From NCBI RefSeq assembly GCF_901000735.1, contig NC_081546.1, positions 7,528,254 through 7,592,253 on the forward strand: DNA of 64,000 nt. The letters are read 5' to 3'. Each line of letters starts with the position of its first letter. The stretch's first letter is position 1. This stretch comes from Corylus avellana. Lineage: Eukaryota; Streptophyta; Magnoliopsida; Fagales; Betulaceae. Shown in pieces: positions 1 to 10,235 of the stretch. A program made the translations under genes and the position numbers. The notes beneath the pieces were generated by a model. The model saw only the letters and a list, made by a program, of their open reading frames with translations. It ran no database searches and was not told the DNA's origin.

Positions 1-2058
1 TTGAGGCACAAGAAAAAATTTCCCTCAAAAAAACCTTATTCTTTACTTTTGCATAAACGCTTCTTTAGAAAATTAAAATACAATTTTTTGCTTAAAGCTT
101 TTTTCACAATATATATATATAGTAAGAACCTTATGAAAATATATTCAATTCTCAATTGTAATATACCACTTTTTTAAAAGATCGCATTTTCTAAGTGTTA
201 AAAATAGCCTAAATTTTTTAATTTAAAAATCTACATTTTTTTTAAAAAAAATTATAAGAGATACGATGATAGATGGAGCTTAAAAAAAATAAATAATAAT
301 AATAATAATAATAATAAAGATCAATATTCGTCGTATGGATACATAGCCGTTACCCATCTTGGAAAAACTTTGTGGTTTGACCACTATTCAACTCATGGCA
401 ATGTGTCCTCAAGAGGTAACTCAATCGGCTTGGACTACGCCTAATGAAGTGAAGGTCACTAGTTCGAATTCCCCTCCTCCTTCTTATGCGGACATGTCAA
501 AAAAAAAAAAAAAACTCATGGCAATGTTTTTTTTTTAAAAAAAAAAAAAATTTATTTGAAGTTATTTTCATTTATTAAATAACCCTTGTTATAAAGCTTA
601 AAGATAAAGATAAATTTAATAATTTAATAAATATTTTAACAATTTACTCAAATGTTGATTCAAAGTAAAATTCAACGCGTAAAATGTTGAATTTTAACAA
701 GTGAATTAAAGAGATAAAATTTGTTCTAAACCATATTTAACAACTAATTGTCTTAAAAATTTAGGGTTAATAACTTTTTTGATACTTGGGTTTTAATCTT
801 TTTATTTTTTTTCCTAGGTTTTAAAAACGACAAATCTAGTACTTCAGATTTTAGAAAAGACCGAATTACCATCTCCATTAATTTCGTCAATTCCAATTAA
901 CAGCAGAAGGTGGCCAGCCAAAAAAGCGTGGCCGAACCCCTGCGGAACGGAGGTAGTAATTCGGTTTTTTTCAAAATTCGAAGTACTATATTTGTCTTTT
1001 TAAAACTTAAGAAGAAAAAAATAAAAACATTAAAATTAAGTACCAAAAAAGTTATTAACCAAAAAAAATTTAAACTAATAAAAAATAAAAAATAATAAAT
1101 TTAATCTAATAGCTTCTGTATTTACACATCTAGCCAGCCATTAACGCAGTGGAAAGGCTTCTAGAATCCATCAGCAAAAGATCTGAATCCACTAAGAAAT
1201 ACATAGAAAGTCTCTTGATAAATCATTTAATTAATAATAACTTTTCTTTACCCAAACTAGTATTGCCTTTTGCTAGCTACTTACTATACTTGGAAACCGA
1301 CTGTAGCACCACTAGGCTAAAAATTGAAATCACTATACTTACTATACTTACCTTTTGTCTTCTTTTTTTTTTTTGATCTGAATCCACTAGGCTTTTTTTT
1401 TTTTTTTTGGTAAAAAAAAAAATGAAATAACTTTTAAGGGTTCAAAAAGCCAAAAAATGGCCAAGACGTATTTTTGACAAAAACTTAAAAATAAAGCTTT
1501 TGCAAAAAAAACGCGTTTTAAGTTAAAATTTCTATTTTTCAAACACAATTTCAAACATGCTCTTAATGTGATACCACTCTTGCGTTAAAATTATAATTAA
1601 TCGACCAGATTAAAAGATGGGGAATACTAGGTTTTTTTAGTATTCTCTTAGTATTCTCTTAATTTCACTCTCTCGAACTTTTAATTTGATGCAATCTACT
1701 CCATTCGTTAGTTTTTGGTGTTAACTCTTAATGGAATATCAAAATATCCTTGAATTTTCATTTATTTTTTTAAAAAAATTTTAATTTGCAATTAAGGGTA
1801 AATTTAGAATTTGATAAAATTTGCAAGATTATAAAGGTTAATCCCTTTTACCATTTGTTTTAACGCCCGAGAGAGAGAGATTACATCAAATTAGGCTGAA
1901 ATTAAGACTTTTTAAACTTTAGAGAGTATTCTTAAAATGTGTAAAAGTTCGGGGGGTAAAAAAAAACTAAACAGTATCTACAAGACTCTTTTGAATTTTC
2001 TTCAGAGCAGAAGTGATTGTTGCGAAGGATGGTCTACTATTAGCATCGTTATCCCATG
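1..2058. other. AT-rich non-coding stretch with SINE and MITE remnant
   Basis: Apart from the SINE at 405-512 and the tail of the kinase gene below 2058, I see only A/T homopolymers, an (AAT)n tract near 293-318 and a partial MITE. The MITE right end, near 1540-1565, reads CAAACACAATTTCAAACATG, matching the ends of the copies near 7196-7437 and 51179-51345. The two short ORFs here (910-1095 and 1149-1376) are low-complexity and not credible genes. Confidence 0.6.
405..512 (+). mobile_element. tRNA-derived SINE with poly(A) tail and perfect 15-bp TSD
   Basis: The body has a box-A-like TAACTCAATCGG (416-427) and a box-B-like GTTCGAATTCC about 40 nt downstream, the spacing of an internal Pol III promoter from a tRNA. 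It ends in an A-run (about 499-512). The 15-bp sequence AACTCATGGCAATGT flanks it exactly at 390-404 and 513-527, the target-site duplication expected of target-primed reverse transcription. The unit is very short (about 95 bp plus tail). I do not assign a family name. Confidence 0.85.
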
Positions 2059-3998
2059 TAGGGGTGCAAAGGCGGTTACGGTTAGCGGTTAGTGGCAATA
2101 ACCGCTAACTGTAACCGCCCTAGCGGTTAGTAAATTTCACTAACCGCAACCGCTAACCGCCTAACGGTTAGCGGTTAGCGGTTAGCGAAATAGATAACCG
2201 CCCGCTAACCGCTTTTTTAAAATTGAGCTTTTTTTTTTTTGCTTTCTTTAGGGCTTTTTGAGCTTTTTTTTACCCTCATTTTTTTTTCTTATATTTTTAA
2301 TATCTTATTGGGCCCAATATAATCCAAAACCCATTCCGATCATACCCCAATAATCAACAAATACACAATAAATGACCCAAAATCATTGGAAATAATTGTA
2401 AAATAGTAGGAAATCAAAAATCAAAGTAGCTCGGGAAAAACTCCAAGAAAATGAACCCAAAATCACTGACCTTGGCTGTCTAATTTGAGAAAAAAACTAC
2501 CCAGTATTTTCGTTGAGCCGATCATGAGCAGCGGGTGAGTTTGAGAGAGTTGAGACTTGAGAGAGACTGCTCAGCAACTTTGAGTGATTTTGAGATTTCG
2601 TGAGATTTAAGGTTGGAAGAAAGAGATGAATATATACAGGTGCAAAACGATGTAGTTTTGCCTTCTATATAATTTTTTTTTTTTAAAAAAAAAAGGGTTG
2701 AAGGATAAAACTATTAATTATCAATGATTCGATTTTAAAAAAAAAATTGTTACTAATGGTTCAAAAAATTCAAAATTGTTCAAAAAATGGTTAATTTTTT
2801 TTTTTTTTTTTAAAAAAAATGGTTAAATTTCTTTTTCTAAAAAATGTTCAAAAAATACATTAATACTTCAATTGTAATTATAAGTGACACATTGTTGAAT
2901 CTAATGTCAATTACTTAATTTGATATTATATAATCATATAGTCTCATTAAATTATATCATATGATTCACATGATTAATTATTTAAATTCTTATCATATTT
3001 ACTTATAATCTTTTTTCTTTGAATTGAACTTAATATCTAATGGTAAATGGTAATGTTCAAACTCCTAAATTCTAAATTCCTAAAGTATCTAATAATGCTT
3101 TAATTAAATTGTAGACTTGTAGTTATAAATAATATATTGTTTAATTCAATTGAATCAATTGTGATTATCATTGTACATGAATCATATGATTAACTTGTAA
3201 ACTTATGGCTTATGAGTTATGTCATATTATATATGTATTATTTATTATTATATAATCATATGATTTAATGATCAAGTCATCATGTGATATAATCATATCA
3301 ATTACAGTGATAATATATAAATGACTAAAATTGTAATAATAATACATTAATACTTAAATTGTGTTTATAAGTAACACATTGGTCATTGTTTAATCCAATG
3401 TCAATTACTTAATTTGATATTATACGAATCATATCATCATTGTACATTAATAATATGATTAACTTGAAGTCTTGAATAAAGTATTTGAATTGTCATTGAA
3501 TCATATGATTAAGTATTGATATTATACATTTATATTATTCATATGCATATGTAGACTTATATAGACTTATAACATATATAGACTTATAAGTTTATAACAT
3601 ACATTGAAAATAAGTCTCTAGATATTTAATTGTTGTATTAGTATGAATTGGTATACTTATGAGTTATGTCATATTATATATGTACAATTTGTTATTATAT
3701 AATCAAATGATTTAATGATCAATCTCATGTGATATAATCATATAAATGATAATATAATATATTAATACTCAAATTGTGATTTAATTATTTTTTTAAAAAA
3801 TTGTGATTTAATGATCAAGTGATTATGTTATATGTATAAATATTTTTATAATTATAATTATAAAAATATATTATATAAAAAGACGGTTATAGCGGTTAGG
3901 CGGTTAGCGGTTAATACGGTTAAGCGGTTAGAGCGGTTAGCGGTTAGAGCGGTTAACGGTTAGCGGGCGGTTTTTAACCGCCCGCCTTTGCACCCCTA
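2059..3998. mobile_element. Non-autonomous hAT-like element inserted in kinase exon 5
   Basis: The ends are inverted copies of TAGGGGTGCAAAGGCGG, flanked by a perfect 8-bp duplication ATCCCATG at 2051-2058 and 3999-4006, the hAT hallmark. Both subterminal regions (about 2070-2215 and 3885-3985) are packed with GCGGTTA-type repeats in both orientations, like the transposase-binding subterminal repeats of Ac/Ds elements. The 1.6-kb interior is AT-rich with no transposase ORF, so it would need a helper. It sits in the last coding exon of the kinase gene. Confidence 0.92.
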
Positions 3999-4162
3999 AT
4001 CCCATGAAAGGCAAATGAGGTCAATGAGCCCTCCAAGTTGACCATCGTCCTCAGGAAGCTTAGGCCTCAGGTTACCCTCTCCAACTTCCATGGCAATCTA
4101 ATGTAGAAATAAGAAACAATGTAAATATTTACTCATTGCATGAAAAGAAAATAATAATTATA

Positions 4163-4415
4163 CCGGATGCATTTGTCTTTGCGATTTCATAAATAAAAAA
4201 AATGCAATTTTAAATTAAATCGCAGAAAATAAACTATTTGAAATTGCGTTTTTTAAAATTTGCGTTTTTAAATCACAGATAATGACATATTTTTTTGAAA
4301 ACGCATAATTTTAAAGACTAAATTATGCTTTTAAATAGAAAATTGTGATTCTGCCAAATGCTTAATTGCGTTTTTAAAAATCATGCATATTTTAAAATCA
4401 CAACCCCAAACGGAC
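4163..4415. mobile_element. MITE-like element in kinase intron 4
   Basis: About 250 bp of TTGCG/AAATCGCA-rich sequence with weakly inverted ends, flanked by TTATA on both sides (4158-4162 and 4416-4420). It shares its internal motifs with the element at 7992-8285. Family assignment is uncertain. Confidence 0.5.
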
Positions 4416-4850
4416 TTATACTAATTCATCTTATTAAAAAGTATTAAATTCAGCCATTACTATATATATATAACAGAGATTCCTTTAATTAATATGGTAG
4501 AATTTTTGAAGTTGAGATGGATAAGGTTGAATAATATTTACCTGAATGGGACTGTAATCTGTCTCAATATATGGATATTCCCCACTAATGATCTCATTAA
4601 GCATGACACCAAAACTGTATACGTCGCATTTTTCATCATAGGGCTCACATCTGATTACTTCTGGTGCCATGTACACTAGTGTTCCTGAAAATATAAAAGG
4701 AATAAAAACAAAAAAACAAAAAAAAAAAAAAAAACATGTTTTTTTGGTCTAGTAAAAAGGGCGGAATGCTTTACGTATCAAACTTTGGTTACGTAGATAT
4801 ATAGTATTAAACCGGGATTTTATTCAAAGTAGAATATTTAATTAAAAAGT

Positions 4851-5028
4851 AATGTTAAAAATTACATTTTATCTCACAATTATTTCGTAATGTTATCGTG
4901 GCAGTCCTAACTAACTATCAGATCGGTCATTAATTTTTTTTCTTTTTTAAACAGTTGATCAAGTTTGTCACCCACGTTAGTATTGTGGAATAATTATAGA
5001 ATAAAAATGTAATTTATAATATTATTCT
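4851..5028. mobile_element. Short foldback MITE in kinase intron 3
   Basis: The first roughly 50 bases (AATTACATTTTATCTCACAA and onward) are an imperfect inverted copy of the last roughly 50, leaving a short central loop. Partial relatives occur near 5255-5300, 7850-7900 and 19190-19325, so this is a dispersed family. Confidence 0.55.
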
Positions 5029-5069
5029 TAATTGAAATGGAAGGTGAATGAGATAATATATATTATTTC

Positions 5070-5243
5070 ATTAAAGAGTGAGACGTATAAATTATTGACA
5101 TGTCAAACAGTGACACGTAAAAAAATTCTCATTTTTGACATCCATAATTTTAATTCCTGACACACGTCAATAAAGTTTAGAGACGTGTCAGATCACCTAA
5201 CACGTAAAAAACACCCTTAAAAGAAAAATCATTTTTTGTAGTG
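5070..5243 (-). mobile_element. Possible CACTA-type terminus
   Basis: The segment ends in TTTTTTGTAGTG, which on the minus strand is CACTACAAAAAA, a common end of CACTA-derived elements. It is followed inward by short GACACGT/ACGTGTC repeats. No opposite terminus was found, so this is at most a truncated end. Confidence 0.3.
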
Positions 5244-7195
5244 TATTCAAGAGTAATGCTATATATTATATTTTTATTCCATAATTATCCTACAATACTA
5301 ATATGCATGGCAATTTCAACCACTCCTGAATTAGTGAACGATAAAAATATAGTTTATAACATTACTTATGTCAGTATAAAAAAATAGTATTATAAGTGAG
5401 CGAAATAGGTGAGATTTGTTGCCTGTTTCACCGGTGAGCGCCATCTGTTGATCACTCAAGAAACGGGCATTACCAAAATCCGCCACCCTGACGTGGTTGG
5501 AATGATTGAAGAAAATGTTGCTAGGCTTGAGGTCGCGGTGAATAACCTTGGGATTCTGTTGATGCAGATACTGCATTGCTTGAGCTATCTCCAGCGCCCC
5601 CACCAAGCCTCTCTTGGATTGGAGGACACGGCACCGTTCTCTCCTTCTGTCTCTTTCCCGGTCCATGAAGCCAGTCCTTGAGTGTCATGCCCAACAACTC
5701 CGTCACCACCCACCCATGATTGGGCGGTTCAAGGCACGCGCCCAGTAGGTGGAGCACAAACGGATGGCGCTGCCGAGATAAGGTTTCCACCTCTTGAGCG
5801 AAAAAGGAGACACCATTCACATTTGAGAGAAAATAATCAGGATAAATGCACTTCACCGCAACGTCAAGTCCACGCCATGTTCCTCTGTAAATATCTGCGG
5901 TACTCCCGTGGCCTACCTTTTCTTGCAACTCAATCTGTTCCCACAGGGGTCAATCAAGAAAGTGCTCATTCACATGCGTTGTGGGTGTGTTTGTGGAACG
6001 TACTCATTGAAGAGTCGACTGACCTGATGTGGATGGATGTGCCATCCATTGAGCTTGGCTTGATCAACCATGGCCACTAAATCAGAATGCTGGTGGAGCG
6101 GGGTTGGCAGTTGAGGGCTGGGAGCATTAACGATGTCGGAGGAAAGACGAAGACTTTGCTGTCCATCATCTTTATCGTCAATAATGAGATGCAAGAATCC
6201 ATTTTCTTGTGCTGACTGGAGACAGTACCTTAAATAGTCCTGTGTTCTTTCCAATCTTTTCTTGTACATCAGCCGATGTTCTTTCTGATTTTCTACCTCC
6301 TTTTCCAATTCGGCTACCTTTGTATACCAAAAAAAGCACATAATTTGTAAAAAGAAGAAATATAAATTGGGAGGAAAGCTCGAGTATTCACGTATATGGG
6401 CTTCGAAATGTTTAATTAGGGAATACATTTTTCTACTTTTTTAAAGCATTTATATTCGCTAGCATTTTAGCTATTCATCATTTAGTAAAATTTTAAATTT
6501 ATCTCATAAATGAAGACTAATGTGCCTTGAAGAATTTGGATGTTGATCTACTATACGATGTTCATAAATTGGTGGCTTAATTTCGAGAAGAGAAATGGTT
6601 GACGTCAATAATTTGTCTATTTTTCTCATATTCCTTTACAAATACAATAGATCAACCATTAAATTTGTACAGTTCACTATTGACTTATGTAGGGTCTACG
6701 TAAGTCTACAAATTTAATGATTAATTTATAAAATGAGATGAGAAAAATATAAGCAAATTATTAACACCAATCATTTTTTTAGGGCAGCAAACATATATAG
6801 GATTTGATGCTATACATAGTTACATACTAGGACAAAGAAGGTTAATTAAGTTTCCTATGTAAATGGAACTCATGATGATACTTTTAAAGGTATACCATTT
6901 ATCGGGTATGTTTTTGTTAATGTTTCTTTCTTTATTAATATAAATTTTAAAAATTCTCTAGCTTAGAAAAAAAAATTAGATATGTTGATTTCATTTAATG
7001 CATTTATTTATTTATTTTGTTTGGTTTGATGAATCATTCAATTAAGATTAATGTTAGATACTCACTTTTTTGTCACACTCTCATACCAATGGGCTAATAT
7101 AGCAGTGCCAATTTGTTATTGCATCAACATTTATTAAAAATAAAAAATAAAAAATAAAAATTCAAGAGCTGATAAATACTACTACATCAATTCAA

Positions 7196-7437
7196 ATCAT
7201 GTTTGAAATTGTGTTAGAAAACTTAAAAAGTAGTTTTAGTACCTAAAAAGTTGTGCTAAACAAAAAGCTAACACATTTGGTAAAAAAATTTAAAGCACTT
7301 CTTTGTTTATTTATTTTTTTCACTATAATGGTCAAAACGCATTTCTGGAAAAAAATTTAAAAATGAAGTTGTTCATAAAAAGCTATTTTTTACCTTAAAA
7401 ACTTCATTTTTCAATACAATTCCAAACCCGCTCTCAT
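7196..7437. mobile_element. MITE in kinase intron 1
   Basis: The left end CATGTTTGAAATTGTGTT and the right end AATACAATTCCAAACCCG form an imperfect terminal inverted repeat around an AAGCTT/AAAAGC-rich interior. The same family appears as fragments near 1395-1565 and at 40553-40712 and 51179-51345. Confidence 0.55.
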
Positions 7438-7991
7438 AAAATGAAAGAGCGGAATAAATATAATCACTAGATGAGAAAAGTAGACTACGATCAGGCTCAA
7501 GAACGGATGACCACCTAAAGGTGGACCAACCTGAGATGCATAAAAGCCCAATCTCCATGATGTTATTGTCATTTGTCATTGAGCTTGGGCTTAGTTTTGA
7601 CCCCTCCCCACTTCACCTTAAAAAAAAAATGGTGCTCCTAAAAAAAATAAAAAATCACACTTTAATTTTATTGGATTGAAGATTGAGGTGACAGTCCTTA
7701 TCGGTCTTTATTAAAATGATAAAAAATAATAATAATAATAAAATTAAAAAAAAAAAGTGGATGAACAGTGCCACTTCAATCTAGTAAAATGGGGTGGGAT
7801 TGGGTGTGATTTTTTTTTTCTTTTTTTTTTAAAAAACATGTTTGGGCTTAATTCTATATTTTTATTTCACAACTATTCTACAATACTGAAGTAACAGTCT
7901 TAATTAACTCTTAAAGTGTGAGAATGTGAGTGGGAGAGTGGGAGTTTGCCTTGCATTTTTCTTATGAGATGCTATGAAATAAAAATGTTAA

Positions 7992-8285
7992 GGGTGCATT
8001 TGACGTTGCGATTTTATAGATAAAAAATGGGATTTTAAACCAAATCGCAAAAAAGTGATTGTTTAGGTTTACGTTTTTAAAAAATCGCAATTTGAAAAAC
8101 ATAATAAATCTGCGTTTTCAAATCTTGATGCTTTTTTGAAAACACACAATTTTAAAAATTAAACTACGATTTTAAAGGTTAAACTATGATTTTGCGTTTT
8201 TAAAAATCATGTTTTCAAATCTTACATTTTAAAATTGCTATCACACCTTTTGAAATTGCAAACGCAAGCAAACGCAAACGAACCC
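7992..8285. mobile_element. MITE with GGGTGCATTTG ends in kinase intron 1
   Basis: It starts GGGTGCATTTGACGTTGCG and ends with repeated GCAAACG motifs and CGAACCC, an imperfect terminal inverted repeat. The interior has AAATCGCA and TTTTGCGTTTTT motifs shared with 4163-4415. No coding potential. Confidence 0.5.
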
Positions 8286-8708
8286 GAATAAAAGAGAGAC
8301 ATGGTGTTGCCAAAATGGACAACAGTGAAGACCCGACCCATGAACCCTAACAAGGGGATATCTCTGAATGAGTATGAAGATTATGGAATTTCAATTCAAG
8401 TAATATGCCTATGCCGGCATCCATTTCACACCCCCCTAACTACTTCCCCAGCTATTAATTTGTCAGGCAAGCTGCCAAAATGTAAGAAACTTTTTGTCTG
8501 ATTCCGGTGACATAAAATGGTCAAGGAAATTCAAGTCACCTAAATGATCACAGGGAGTTTGCCACCATTGTCAGTGATGTAAAAAAGGCTTAAATTTTGC
8601 TCTGTTTTAGGCTTTTAGCCACCTTCCACATAATGGTGCAATTGGGTGAACTACTCCTTCTGTAGCCTATTGAGTAGATAAAAAAGCAAAGAATACTGTA
8701 GAGATTAT

Positions 8709-9642
8709 TAGGGTTTTTTAACTGACAACTAACTGCTAACCGCTTAACCGTCTTAACCGCTAACCGTTTTTTTATATAATATATTTTTATAATTATAATT
8801 ATAAGAATATTTATACATATAGCATAATCAATTTATTATTAAATCACAATTTTTTTTTTTTTGAGATGATTAAATTAAAATTTTAGTATTAATATATTAT
8901 CACTATAATTTATATGATTATATCACATGATCAATTGATTTGATGATATAATAACAAATTATACATATATAATATGACATAACTCGTAAGTCATAAGCAT
9001 GCAAGTTCATACTAATACAACAATTAAGTATCTAGAGACTTAATTTCAATGTATGTTATAAACTTATAAGTCTATATATATATGTTATAAATTATAACTA
9101 TACCTATATGCATATAAATAATATAAATGTATAAGATTAATACTTAATCATATGATTCAATAACAATTCAAATACTTTATTCAAGTTAATCATATTAAAT
9201 TTTAACAGGTTATGATTTATATTTAAGGAATTTTTTTAAAAGTACAAGTAAATGTAAATTTGGGGTCAAATATTTTTGATTTTTCAATATGGGTTCTTTT
9301 TATAGCAATTTGGCCCAAGAATACACTAAAAATGCAAAAAACAAATGAGGGAAAAATGCTACAGTGATCCCAAAAAAAAAAGGCCAAAACTGAAAATTGA
9401 TTATATGTTTATCTTGAGAAAGTCCAAAAAGATAAAAATAAAAAATAAAATAAAATAAAACTCAAAAAAAGTGGTTATAGTGGGTGGTTACATGTTTTAC
9501 TAACCGCGGTGGTTAATAGCTAACCGCTAACTACTAAGCGGTTACGATTGCGATTAGTAAAATTTAATAACCGCTAAGGCGGTACGTTATGTTTAGCGGT
9601 TTTTGCTAATAACCGTTAACCGTAACCGCATTGACACCTCTA
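8709..9642. mobile_element. Second, shorter hAT-like relative, inverted, in kinase intron 1
   Basis: The right end read inward (TAGAGGTGTCAATGCGG) matches the left terminus of the 2059-3998 element at most positions. The left part repeats that element's right subterminal region in reverse complement (TTATAATTATAATTATAA next to CTAACCG repeats). At about 930 bp it is half the length, so it is probably an internally deleted, older copy. I found no clean 8-bp duplication. Confidence 0.65.
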
Positions 9643-10235
9643 AGTAATTAATTACGTTGGCGCCTTTTCTTCCATTCCATTCTAATCATTTGAAAGGCAG
9701 CAATTAATTGGGTCAAATTGATCGGAAAAGTGACTCAAAATAGTGTCTAATTTGCAAAATGATCATAAACTTTTTTTTTTGAACCAACATATACTAGCTT
9801 GGTAAGTACGTTTTCTTTTAAAGGATTCAGGTTGTAATTATAGGCTTCAAATATGTGGAACCCCAAAACATTGGCTGTCTATTTAATAATAATAATAAGT
9901 GTAATTGTATATGATCATAAATTTATAATAGTAATAATAATGATATGTATAGTATTGATTCATTCGTCTAATTAGCTAGCTACTATATATATACTGTGAT
10001 CCAAATAAATTACCTGCAGCACCAATTTGGAAATGAGCTGCTGGTGGGCGTGGTGGGGAGATTGGTTTGTGGAGACAATAGAGCCCATGCACATGCAGTC
10101 GTTGATGAGTCCCCTACAAAATCTACCTGATGATCCTTGCTTCGCTGCAGCTGGAGGCCTGAATATGGTGGCGGCGGCAGCGGCCTTCTTCTGCTGAGAG
10201 GTACTACTAGTACTACTGCCTCCGATGTTCATCAT

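Larger units (their letters stand above)
1967..10235 (-). pseudogene. Raf/TKL-type serine/threonine protein kinase, disrupted by a hAT element and a frameshift
   Basis: Minus-strand gene. Exons read as 10235-10014 (probable first exon, phase-compatible), 6317-6024, 5934-5423, 4684-4542 and 4097-1967. The introns are GT-AG, except that intron 3 most naturally uses a GC donor at 5422-5421. About 450 codons. Exon 2 carries a coiled-coil-like stretch (AELEKEVENQKEHRLMYKK). Exon 3 has the glycine loop GHGSTADIYRG, the ATP lysine in VAVK, the helix-C glutamate in EVETL, HRDLKPSN and DFG. Exon 4 has MAPEVI and DVYSFG; exon 5 has RPSF. All catalytic residues survive. Two lesions are visible: an extra base in a C5 run at 5597-5601 (G5 on the coding strand), which shifts frame between QERLGG and ALEIAQ, and a 1940-bp hAT insertion between codons SWD and NDANSRPSF. 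Removing both restores one frame to TAG at 1967-1969. It resembles plant TKL kinases annotated as light-sensor protein kinases. Exon 1 is inferred, not proven. Confidence 0.85.

Noticed and set aside
2070..3985. GCGGTTA arrays as telomere-like repeats or CRISPR
   Set aside because: The unit is not TTTAGGG, spacers are irregular, and the arrays sit symmetrically inside a transposon with inverted ends.
5409..6080. Plus-strand ORFs of 90 and 132 aa
   Set aside because: They are antisense shadows of the kinase exons, which have clear domains and splice sites.
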